Below, one piece after another: positions 1 through 5,891 of a DNA stretch of 7,171 nt. Where the stretch lies: positions 4,670-11,840 of the forward strand of contig DNQP01000202.1 of assembly GCA_003500955.1 (NCBI GenBank), read 5' to 3'. The DNA comes from Curvibacter sp. (GTDB lineage Bacteria; Pseudomonadota; Gammaproteobacteria; Burkholderiales; Burkholderiaceae_C). The notes beneath the pieces are model-generated. The model was not told the origin of the DNA. It saw only the letters and a program-made list of their open reading frames with translations, and searched no databases. Numbering within the stretch: position 1 is the first letter of the stretch; the number at the start of each line of letters is the position of its first letter. A program made the translations under genes and the position numbers.

Positions 1-831
1 CGCACGGTGGCGATCAAGGAGTACATGCCTGCCGCACTGGCGGCCCGCCTGGATGGAACCACCGTGTCGGTGCGCTCCTCGGCTGACCAGGGCACCTACC
101 AGTCGGGCCTGCAGTCCTTCATCGCCGAGGCGCGGCTGCTGGCGCAGTTCGATCATCCCTCGCTGGTCAAGGTCTACCGGTTTTTCGAGGCGAACAACAC
201 GGCCTACATGGTCATGCCCCTGTACAGCGGCATGACGCTCAAGCAGGCGCGCACGCTCATGGCCGCCCCGCCGCCCGAGGAGTGGTTGCGCACGGTGCTC
301 TGGTCGGTGCTGCAGGGCTTGCATGTCCTGCACCGCAGCGAGGCGCTGCACCGTGACGTGTCACCGGACAACATCTTTTTGCAGGACATCGGGCCACCCG
401 TGCTGCTGGACCTGGGTGCCGCACGCCGCGCCATCACCGACAAGTCGCACAAGCTCACTGCCATCCTCAAGGTCAATTACGCGCCCATCGAGCAATTCGC
501 CGAAGCGGAGGATCTGACGCAGGGGCCCTGGACCGATCTCTACTCGCTGGCGGCCGTGGTCTACAGCTGCCTGCGCAATGACCCGCCGCTGCCGGCGACG
601 ACACGCGTGGTGCGCGACAGCCAGCCCTCGGTGCGCAGCGTGGCGGCCACCGTCAAGCAGCACTTTGGCCTGGCGTACTCTGAGGAGTTCGTGCGCACCA
701 TCCAGCATGCCCTTTCGGTGCAGCCTGCCGATCGGCCGCAGAGCCTGGCCGCTTTCGTGACCGAGATGAAGCTCAAGGCGCCACCGCGCCTGAGCAAGTT
801 CGACTGGCGTACCGAGCTCGGCACCTCGCTG
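1..831 (+). repeat. Direct repeat, copy 1 (kinase-domain duplication)
   Basis: This stretch aligns with 1722-2552 at a constant offset of 1721 bases with no insertion or deletion, checked at VAIK, the HRD aspartate and KFDWR. Some blocks are nearly identical, for example 139-179 against 1860-1900. The proteins are roughly three quarters identical by eye over this span. It is a gene duplication, not a mobile element. Confidence 0.85.
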
Positions 832-1452
832 CGCAAGGAGGAGGAAGACGTCAACTCCCGCCAGTTCTGGCACACCCAGCCGCAGGACGCGGTCGAGCAG
901 GCCCAGGCCTCCGCGCGCAGCGAGAAGCCGCGCCGCACGGCCCGCAAGCTGGTCTGGGTGGCGGGGGTCTTGCTTGCGCTCGGTGCGACGGCGTTGTTGC
1001 TGGACCGCGTGCTCCCGCGTGCCTCGGTGGTGGCCGTGCCCGAGCCTGCGCCCGTGCCGACGGCGGCGCCGGTCCCCGCGCCTGCGCCGGCGCCCGACAG
1101 CGTCCAGGCTGCGGAGAGTGCGACGGCCCCCTTGGTGGCTGAACCTGCGCCACGGCGGCCCGCTGCCGAGCCCAGGCCGCCGGTGGTCCGTCCGGCGCCT
1201 GCTGCGGTGCCCGAGGAGGAGCGCAAGCCGCCTGCCCGGCCGACTCCCCGGCCTGCGCCGCCGCCAGCAGCTGAGCCCGTGGCGGCCCCCGCACCGGTGC
1301 CTGTCGCCCGGGAGTTGTGCGCCGATGCGAGTTTCCTCGGCCGTTCCATGTGCCTGCACCAGGAGTGCCAGAAGGCCGAGAACAGGCAGCTGCCCGTCTG
1401 CGTCGAGGCCCGCAGGCGTGCGGCGGAGACGCCGCCCGTGGGCTCACCGTGA
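1..1452 (+). CDS. Membrane Ser/Thr protein kinase, first of a tandem pair (5' truncated by window)
   Basis: Probably phosphorylates Ser/Thr of cytoplasmic proteins from an inner-membrane position; the substrate is unknown. The frame is open from base 1, so the gene begins outside the window. By alignment with the next gene about 64 residues are missing, including the Gly-rich loop. Counting window codons: VAIK lysine at 6, helix-C glutamate in AEARLL near 43, catalytic loop HRDVSPDN with Asp119, DLG (in place of DFG) at 137-139, then YAPIEQ and DLYSL. A hydrophobic segment at codons 317-336 should span the membrane. A long Pro/Ala-rich linker (about codons 340-437) leads to a tail starting ELC with four cysteines spaced C-x10-C-x4-C-x10-C, predicted to be outside the cytoplasm. 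The GTG at base 7 is not the start, because it encodes the Val of VAIK. The kinase assignment is firm; signal and target are not known. Confidence 0.93.
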   Translation, partial: RTVAIKEYMPAALAARLDGTTVSVRSSADQGTYQSGLQSFIAEARLLAQFDHPSLVKVYRFFEANNTAYMVMPLYSGMTLKQARTLMAAPPPEEWLRTVLWSVLQGLHVLHRSEALHRDVSPDNIFLQDIGPPVLLDLGAARRAITDKSHKLTAILKVNYAPIEQFAEAEDLTQGPWTDLYSLAAVVYSCLRNDPPLPATTRVVRDSQPSVRSVAATVKQHFGLAYSEEFVRTIQHALSVQPADRPQSLAAFVTEMKLKAPPRLSKFDWRTELGTSLRKEEEDVNSRQFWHTQPQDAVEQAQASARSEKPRRTARKLVWVAGVLLALGATALLLDRVLPRASVVAVPEPAPVPTAAPVPAPAPAPDSVQAAESATAPLVAEPAPRRPAAEPRPPVVRPAPAAVPEEERKPPARPTPRPAPPPAAEPVAAPAPVPVARELCADASFLGRSMCLHQECQKAENRQLPVCVEARRRAAETPPVGSP

Positions 1453-1529
1453 GGGATTCCGGGAGCCGGCTGGTTTAGGTACCGGGTTGCGCCTCGGCGT
1501 GATCCTGGCCGTCGGCAGCCCACGCGTCC

Positions 1530-3119
1530 ATGCAAGAATCCCAGCCTATGCCAGCGACCCCTGACGCTCTGGAGCCTGTGCCGGCGGCCGATACCTCGGC
1601 TGCGCTGGCGCACGCGGATGCCTTGCCGCCGGGCACGCGGCTGGCGGAGTTCGAGATCCAGGGACTGCTGGGTGTGGGTGGTTTCGGCCTGGTTTACCGG
1701 GCTTACGACCACTCCCTGCACCGCACGGTGGCGATCAAGGAGTACATGCCCGCGGCATTGGCGGCCCGGCCTCTGGGTTTGAGCCTGTCGATCCGCTCCT
1801 CTGCCGACCAGGCAACCTACGATTCAGGCTTGCGGTCCTTCATGGCCGAAGCGCGCCTGCTGGCGCAGTTCGACCATCCCTCGCTGGTCAAGGTCTACCG
1901 CTTCTGGGAGGCCAACAACACGGCTTATATGGTCATGCCGCTCTACAGCGGTGTGACGCTCAAGCAGGCGCGGACGCAGATGCGCGCACCGCCGCCGGAG
2001 GACTGGATGCGCACCGTGCTCTGGTCCATCCTGCAGGCCCTCCAGGTGCTGCACGAGCACGACACCCTGCACCGCGATGTGTCCCCGGACAACATCTTCC
2101 TGCAGGACGCGGGGCCGCCGGTATTGCTGGACCTGGGGGCGGCTCGGCGTGCGATCACGGACCGGTCCCGCAAGCTCACGGCCATCCTGAAGGTCAACTA
2201 CGCGCCGATCGAGCAGTACGCCGAGGCGGACGATCTCAAGCAGGGGCCGTGGAGCGATCTGTATGCCTTGGCCGCCGTGGTGTACGGCTGCCTGCGCAAC
2301 GACCCGCCACTGCCGGCCACGACACGCGTGGTCAGTGACAGCATGCCTTCGATGCAGAGCCTGGCGGGCACCCTCGAGGCGCATTTCGGTCTGGGCTACT
2401 CCCCCGCTTTCGTCCGGGCCATCGACCATGCATTGGCCTTGCAACCGACCGAACGGACGCAAAGCGTGCACGATTTTGTCGAGGAAATGGAGCTGCAGGC
2501 GCCATCCGGACTGGTCAAGTTCGACTGGCGCGCCGCGCTGGGCGCGGACCTGGTGGCGGCTCAGGCGTCGGAGCCTGTGGATGACCTGGATCTGCAAACG
2601 ACCGTGCAGAACCCGACCCAGACCCTGCCGGTGGATGGCCAGGTGTCCACGGTGGTGGTGCCGGAACCCGTGCCGCCAGGGCGGTCGCGCTGGCGACCGC
2701 GACGGGGGCTGGTGCTCAGTCTGCTGCTCGTGTCCGTGCTGGCTGGCGCCGCCTGGATTTACGACACGACGTTGCGCGACACCTTGCTGGTCGACGCCCC
2801 CGAGCGCCCGGCCGTGCCGGTGATCGCCGTCAGCCCGCCGCCGCCCGCTTCGGAAGAGGCGAAGACGGAATCCGCCGAGGGCGTGCCACTCGTACCGCCC
2901 ACACCACTCCCCGAGCCGGCCGCCCGGCAAGCCCAGAGGGCCACAGGCCAAGTTGGGCGCGCCGCGCCCAAACCAGCCGCAGCGGACAAAGAGTTGTGTG
3001 CAAGCGCTAGCTTTTGGCGTAAGCCAATTTGCGTCTTCCGCGAGTGTCTCAAGCCTGAGAATACCAATCACCCCATGTGCGTCGAAAGCCGGCGACGCAG
3101 CGATGCGCCGGGGGAATGA
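1530..3119 (+). CDS. Membrane Ser/Thr protein kinase, second of a tandem pair (complete)
   Basis: 529-residue eukaryotic-type kinase. An N-terminal extension (1-37) precedes the kinase domain (about 38-325): Gly-rich loop GVGGFG at 48-53, VAIK Lys70, helix-C Glu107, HRDVSPDN with Asp183 and Asn188, DLG at 201-203, YAPIEQ at 224-229, Asp243. KFDWR (330-334) closes the part shared with the upstream paralogue. A Thr-rich juxtamembrane stretch (355-377) is followed by basic residues and a membrane helix at about 393-411. The Pro-rich linker ends in a tail with Cys490, Cys501, Cys506 and Cys517, so the kinase should be cytoplasmic and the tail periplasmic. An in-frame TAG at 1476-1478 limits the start; ATG 1530 is taken, but ATG 1548 is possible and neither has a clear Shine-Dalgarno. 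It lies 77 bp after the first kinase with no terminator seen, so co-transcription is likely. The role is not determinable from sequence. Confidence 0.95.
   Translation: MQESQPMPATPDALEPVPAADTSAALAHADALPPGTRLAEFEIQGLLGVGGFGLVYRAYDHSLHRTVAIKEYMPAALAARPLGLSLSIRSSADQATYDSGLRSFMAEARLLAQFDHPSLVKVYRFWEANNTAYMVMPLYSGVTLKQARTQMRAPPPEDWMRTVLWSILQALQVLHEHDTLHRDVSPDNIFLQDAGPPVLLDLGAARRAITDRSRKLTAILKVNYAPIEQYAEADDLKQGPWSDLYALAAVVYGCLRNDPPLPATTRVVSDSMPSMQSLAGTLEAHFGLGYSPAFVRAIDHALALQPTERTQSVHDFVEEMELQAPSGLVKFDWRAALGADLVAAQASEPVDDLDLQTTVQNPTQTLPVDGQVSTVVVPEPVPPGRSRWRPRRGLVLSLLLVSVLAGAAWIYDTTLRDTLLVDAPERPAVPVIAVSPPPPASEEAKTESAEGVPLVPPTPLPEPAARQAQRATGQVGRAAPKPAAADKELCASASFWRKPICVFRECLKPENTNHPMCVESRRRSDAPGE
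1722..2552 (+). repeat. Direct repeat, copy 2 (kinase-domain duplication)
   Basis: Second copy of the kinase-domain duplication, in direct orientation to 1-831 at offset 1721. Similarity fades after the KFDWR codons and is absent in the juxtamembrane and linker regions. It returns in the 36-codon cysteine tail (1312-1419 against 2991-3098). Confidence 0.85.
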
Positions 3120-3175
3120 TCCCGGCCAGGGCTGGCAGGTGACACAGATCGTCCACCATGCAAGCGGCAACTTTG

Positions 3176-3181
3176 TATAAT
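3176..3181 (+). promoter_or_regulatory. Probable -10 box of the rplM-rpsI promoter
   Basis: A perfect TATAAT stands in the 186-bp gap between the second kinase and rplM. No good -35 hexamer lies 15-18 bases upstream (candidates resemble CCACCA), so the call rests on the -10 match, its position before a ribosomal operon and the AT-rich context in otherwise GC-rich DNA. Transcription would start near 3187-3189, giving a leader of about 118 nt. Confidence 0.6.
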
Positions 3182-3186
3182 GGCGG

Positions 3187-3220
3187 GCTTCGCAGCGCTT
3201 TTGTAGCCCCGCGGCGAAGT
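3187..3220 (+). promoter_or_regulatory. Stem-loop at the 5' end of the rplM leader
   Basis: Bases 3187-3193 pair with 3214-3220 (seven pairs, one a G-U). After an unpaired AG, 3196-3198 pair with 3211-3213, leaving a 12-nt loop with a run of four T and a run of four C. The structure would form right at the predicted 5' end of the transcript. In E. coli, L13 is known to control the rplM-rpsI operon; whether this hairpin is such a site here is inference. It could instead simply stabilise the mRNA end. Confidence 0.4.
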
Positions 3221-3305
3221 CTGTATTCACCACCTAAGAGATTCCCGTCAGAGGAAAACCGACCGTGGAAAAGGGCTGCCCAAACCCTCTCTGAAGAGAA
3301 AACTC

Positions 3306-3737
3306 ATGACCAAAACGATCAGCGCCAAACCCGCTGACGTGAAGCACGAGTGGTTTGTGATTGACGCGACCGACAAGGTCCTCGGACGAGTAGCCAGCGA
3401 AGTTGCTCTCCGTTTGCGCGGCAAACACAAGGCCATTTACACGCCTCACGTCGATACCGGTGACTTCATTGTCGTCGTCAACGCAGCCAAGCTGCGCGTG
3501 ACCGGCACCAAGTCGCTCGACAAAGTCTATTACCGCCACTCGGGTTTCCCGGGCGGCATCTACGCCACCAACTTCCGCGACATGCAGGCCAAGCACCCCG
3601 GCCGCGCGCTGGAGAAGGCCGTCAAAGGCATGCTGCCCAAGGGTCCCCTGGGCTACGCCATGATCAAGAAACTCAAGGTGTATGGCGGTGCCGAGCATCC
3701 CCACACCGCCCAGCAGCCCAAGGCGCTGGAAATCTAA
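3306..3737 (+). CDS. rplM: 50S ribosomal protein L13
   Basis: L13 is an early-assembling protein of the large ribosomal subunit that binds 23S rRNA. The 143-residue length is typical for bacterial L13 (about 142). Visible family features are [18 protein letters not shown] near residues 14-31, [15 protein letters not shown] at 39-53, and the signature [22 protein letters not shown] at about 107-128, followed by [15 protein letters not shown] at 3293-3299 is a plausible ribosome binding site seven bases before the ATG. The gene is first in an operon with rpsI, the usual bacterial arrangement, and has its own promoter rather than depending on the kinase genes. Confidence 0.98.
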   Translation: MTKTISAKPADVKHEWFVIDATDKVLGRVASEVALRLRGKHKAIYTPHVDTGDFIVVVNAAKLRVTGTKSLDKVYYRHSGFPGGIYATNFRDMQAKHPGRALEKAVKGMLPKGPLGYAMIKKLKVYGGAEHPHTAQQPKALEI

Positions 3738-3749
3738 AGGAGCCTTGAG

Positions 3750-4142
3750 ATGATTGGTGAATGGAACAATGGCACCGGCCGTCGCAAATCCAGCGTCGCC
3801 CGCGTGTTTCTGAAAAAAGGCACCGGCAAGATCACGGTCAACGGCAAGGATATCCAGGAATATTTCGGCCGCGAAACCTCGATCATGATCGCCAAGCAGC
3901 CGCTCATGCTGACCAACCACGCCGAGACCTTCGACGTGCAGGTCAATGTGCACGGTGGTGGTGAGTCCGGCCAGGCCGGCGCCACCCGTCACGGCATCAC
4001 GCGTGCCCTGATCGACTACGACGCATCGCTCAAGCCGGTGCTGTCGCAGGCTGGTTTCGTGACCCGCGACGCCCGCGAAGTCGAGCGTAAGAAGGTCGGT
4101 CTGCACTCTGCACGCCGTCGCAAGCAGTTCAGCAAGCGTTAA
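3750..4142 (+). CDS. rpsI: 30S ribosomal protein S9
   Basis: S9 belongs to the head of the small ribosomal subunit; its basic C-terminal tail reaches the P-site tRNA. The protein is 130 residues, the usual length, with the signature [19 protein letters not shown] at 69-87 and the classic basic end RRRKQFSKR. The Shine-Dalgarno AAAGGAG (3736-3742) overlaps the rplM stop codon TAA (3735-3737), and only 12 bp separate the genes, so translation is probably coupled to rplM. An intrinsic terminator follows about 40 bp after the stop. Confidence 0.98.
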   Translation: MIGEWNNGTGRRKSSVARVFLKKGTGKITVNGKDIQEYFGRETSIMIAKQPLMLTNHAETFDVQVNVHGGGESGQAGATRHGITRALIDYDASLKPVLSQAGFVTRDAREVERKKVGLHSARRRKQFSKR

Positions 4143-4150
4143 GCCTGCCC

Positions 4151-4177
4151 TTGCCCGCGAGGGCAACAAACTGTTGC
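4151..4177 (+). other. Two overlapping, mutually exclusive hairpins after rpsI
   Basis: TTGCCC (4151-4156) can pair with GGGCAA (4161-4166) around a GCGA loop. Alternatively GCAAC (4163-4167) can pair with GTTGC (4173-4177) around a 5-nt loop. The two stems share bases 4163-4166, so only one can form. The second is followed by four A, not T, so neither is a terminator on this strand. Function is unknown; they may affect 3'-end processing of the operon mRNA. Confidence 0.4.
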
Positions 4178-4184
4178 AAAACCG

Positions 4185-4222
4185 GGGCCGCCAGAATGGA
4201 AATTCTGGCGGCCCTGTTCTTT
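4185..4222 (+). terminator. Intrinsic terminator of the rplM-rpsI operon
   Basis: A perfect 13-bp stem (4185-4197 with 4202-4214) closes on a GGAA loop, which fits the GNRA tetraloop pattern, and is followed by the T-rich tail TGTTCTTTG. It separates the ribosomal operon from the next gene, whose ATG lies 31 bases after the stem. Confidence 0.88.
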
Positions 4223-4245
4223 GTGGCTGCTAGACTCGACCGCCT

Positions 4246-4974
4246 ATGCGCATGCGTCTGCTTCTCCGCCGCCTGACGGTCAGCGCACCGCGCATGTCGG
4301 TGCGCAGTGCCTTGCCCTGGCCTCTGCGCTGGATCGGTGCGGCGGTGGTGCTCGGTTTCTGCGCCGCCATCGGTCTGTGGGCTTTCGAGTTCGGCAAGGA
4401 GATTGCCGGCATCGATGACAACCGGATCCAGGATCTGACCCGCCTGGAACGCGAGGTGGTGGATCTGCAGCGCCAGCTCGACAGCATGAAGGAAGAGCGG
4501 GACAAGGCGCTGGCCCTGGCCAATACCTCGACCACGCTCATGACGGCCGAGAAGGCGGCGCAGGAAAGCCTGTCGGCGTTGAACAAGCAGCTCGAAGCTG
4601 ACAACCAGCGTCTGCGCGACGATCTCGGCTTCTTCGAAAAACTCATTCCGACCGTGGGGACCGAGGCCCTGGCCATCCGTGGCCTGCAGGCCGAGGTGCA
4701 GGACGGCCGCCAAGTCAAATGGCAGGTGCTGGTGATCCAGCCGCTCAAGAATGCGCCCGAGTTCAGCGGTCGGCTTGAGCTCAGTTTCACCGGTTTGCAG
4801 GCTGGGCGCCCCTGGGCCTCAACCTTGCCGGAGGGGCCGCAAACGATTAAGCTGCGCCAGTATGCCCGTGCCGAGGGCGTGTTCGATCTACCGCCCCAGA
4901 CCTTGCTCAAGGGCGTCAGTGTCAAGGTCATGGATGGCAATGTGGTCAAGGCCGTCCAGTCGATCAAGTTGTAA
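4246..4974 (+). CDS. Single-pass membrane coiled-coil protein, DUF6776-like
   Basis: 242 residues. A basic N-terminus precedes a membrane helix at about 28-47, then a coiled coil (about 58-131) rich in Glu, Lys, Gln and Leu, then a probably beta-rich C-terminal domain (about 141-242). The positive N-terminus suggests N-in topology, placing coiled coil and C-terminal domain in the periplasm. The layout, size and position beside bactofilin and erpA fit the family I recall as DUF6776 in betaproteobacteria; that name is from memory. No enzymatic motif is visible. A TAG at 4231-4233 is in frame, so the start is ATG 4246 or ATG 4252; no clear ribosome binding site helps decide. The bactofilin gene begins 23 bp downstream, suggesting an operon and perhaps a shared envelope or cell-shape role. 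Confidence 0.85.
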   Translation: MRMRLLLRRLTVSAPRMSVRSALPWPLRWIGAAVVLGFCAAIGLWAFEFGKEIAGIDDNRIQDLTRLEREVVDLQRQLDSMKEERDKALALANTSTTLMTAEKAAQESLSALNKQLEADNQRLRDDLGFFEKLIPTVGTEALAIRGLQAEVQDGRQVKWQVLVIQPLKNAPEFSGRLELSFTGLQAGRPWASTLPEGPQTIKLRQYARAEGVFDLPPQTLLKGVSVKVMDGNVVKAVQSIKL

Positions 4975-4997
4975 CCAGGTCTGTTGGGGAGATCCAG

Positions 4998-5393
4998 ATG
5001 TTCAGCCAGAAAAAGCAGCCCGCCATCCGCAGTCTGATTGCCGATGGCAACCACATTGAGGGCCATGTGCACTTCACCGACGGCCTGCGCGTCGACGGTT
5101 CGGTGGTGGGCGATGTGCGCTCCAGCGAGGACAAGAACAGCATCCTCGTGATTTCCGAGACCGCCTCGATCACGGGTGAGGTGCATGCCGACCACATCAT
5201 CGTCAACGGCACGGTCAAGGGCCCGGTCTATGCCCGTCGCATGCTGGAACTCCAGCCCAAGGCGCGCATCGAGGGCGATGTCTATTACACCTCGCTGGAA
5301 ATGCACCAGGGAGCCATCATTGCCGGCCTGCTGCGGCCCACGCCGTCCATGATGGAAGACAAGCCCACGCTCAAACTTGCCGCGAACAACTGA
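4998..5393 (+). CDS. Bactofilin (polymer-forming cytoskeletal protein)
   Basis: Bactofilins polymerise without nucleotide into filaments, often at the inner membrane, and act as scaffolds in cell shape or local wall synthesis. The 131-residue protein has a short N-terminal tail (1-11), then the right-handed beta-helix core (about 12-110) with repeating hydrophobic-Gly turns such as IEGHVHFTDGLRVDGSVVGDV, ITGEVHADHIIVNGTVKGPV and IEGDVYYTSLEMHQGAIIAG. A short polar C-terminal tail follows. A strong Shine-Dalgarno GGGGAG (4986-4991) sits six bases before the ATG, which fixes the start. It follows the coiled-coil membrane gene in the same direction. The family call is secure; which process it scaffolds is unknown. 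Confidence 0.95.
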   Translation: MFSQKKQPAIRSLIADGNHIEGHVHFTDGLRVDGSVVGDVRSSEDKNSILVISETASITGEVHADHIIVNGTVKGPVYARRMLELQPKARIEGDVYYTSLEMHQGAIIAGLLRPTPSMMEDKPTLKLAANN

Positions 5394-5405
5394 GCCGCAT
5401 CGTCT

Positions 5406-5439
5406 GCCGGCCCGACCGGCGGCGTGGGTACTGCGCCGC
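5406..5439 (+). other. GC-rich alternative hairpins between bactofilin gene and erpA
   Basis: GCCGG (5406-5410) pairs with CCGGC (5416-5420) around a 5-nt loop. GCGGCG (5419-5424) pairs with CGCCGC (5434-5439) around a 9-nt loop. The stems overlap by two bases. No T-run follows, so this is not a clear intrinsic terminator; it may slow transcription or protect the mRNA end. Confidence 0.3.
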
Positions 5440-5503
5440 TTGCTGAATTCCTGAGCGTCTTGGTGTAGTATTTGGGCAGTTTCTTACTTTCCGGAGTGTT
5501 CCT

Positions 5504-5869
5504 ATGAGCGCCGTTGCCGAATCCATCCAGACCGAGATGCCCGCTCCCATCCTTTTCACCGACAGTGCCGCTGCCAAGGTGGCGGACCTGATCGCCGAAG
5601 AGGGCAACCCTGACCTGAAGCTGCGTGTCTTCGTGCAGGGCGGCGGCTGCTCGGGCTTCCAGTACGGCTTCACTTTCGACGAGGTGGCCAACGAGGACGA
5701 CACCACCATGACCAAGAACGGTGTCTCGCTGCTGATCGATGCCATGAGCTACCAGTATCTCCTGGGCGCCGAGATCGATTACAAGGAAGACCTGCAAGGC
5801 GCCCAGTTCGTGATCAAGAACCCGAACGCCACCACCACCTGCGGCTGCGGTTCCTCGTTCTCCGTCTGA
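5504..5869 (+). CDS. erpA: Iron-sulfur cluster insertion protein ErpA (A-type carrier)
   Basis: ErpA takes iron-sulfur clusters from the assembly scaffold and delivers them to target apoproteins in the cytoplasm; in E. coli it is needed for isoprenoid synthesis and respiration. The protein is 121 residues with the A-type carrier features: [17 protein letters not shown] around Cys49 and the C-terminal CGCGSSF with Cys113 and Cys115, the three cysteines that hold the cluster. Residues 1-15 form a short variable lead. GGAG at 5493-5496 lies seven bases before ATG 5504. The gene stands 110 bp after the bactofilin gene and is convergent with anmK 13 bp away. The isc or suf assembly genes are not in this window. 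Confidence 0.96.
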   Translation: MSAVAESIQTEMPAPILFTDSAAAKVADLIAEEGNPDLKLRVFVQGGGCSGFQYGFTFDEVANEDDTTMTKNGVSLLIDAMSYQYLLGAEIDYKEDLQGAQFVIKNPNATTTCGCGSSFSV

Positions 5870-5877
5870 GAGCGCGA

Positions 5878-5891
5878 CCGGCTCAGGCCGG
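5878..5891. other. Short inverted repeat across the erpA/anmK convergent junction
   Basis: CCGGC (5878-5882) and GCCGG (5887-5891) form a 5-bp stem with a 4-nt loop over the end of anmK (stop at 5883-5885). No T-run is present on either strand, so it is at best a weak end signal. Confidence 0.3.

Noticed and set aside
1021..1311. Pro/Ala-rich linker of the first kinase as a tandem DNA repeat
   Set aside because: The amino acid pattern is repetitive but the codons vary and there is no constant DNA unit, so it is a low-complexity spacer.
1453..1529. Separate promoter or terminator between the two kinase genes
   Set aside because: No inverted repeat with a T-run and no paired -35/-10 hexamers are visible in these 77 bases.
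561..1721. Long open frame on the - strand opposite the first kinase (386 codons), with a similar one at 361-1359
   Set aside because: The translations are low-complexity Arg/Gly/Ala-rich strings typical of antisense frames in GC-rich coding DNA. The + strand has clear kinase motifs.
3139..3144. GTGACA as a -35 box for the rplM promoter
   Set aside because: It matches TTGACA at five of six positions but is 31 bases from the TATAAT, too far for a sigma-70 promoter.
1824..3233. 469-codon open frame on the - strand opposite the second kinase
   Set aside because: Its composition is rich in Arg, His, Gln and Gly with no domain, and it mirrors codon bias of the real gene; it also runs over the rplM promoter.
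3234..4169. 311-codon open frame on the - strand across rplM and rpsI
   Set aside because: Both ribosomal proteins are unmistakable on the + strand, so this is an antisense shadow.
4231..4236. TAGACT as a -10 box for the coiled-coil/bactofilin genes
   Set aside because: Four of six matches, no good -35 partner, and it overlaps the region just after the terminator; too weak to annotate.
5440..5471. TTGCTG (5440-5445) and TAGTAT (5466-5471) as an erpA promoter
   Set aside because: The -10 matches only four of six bases and the spacer is 20 bp. A promoter in this gap is plausible but cannot be placed. I also saw no convincing IscR-type site.
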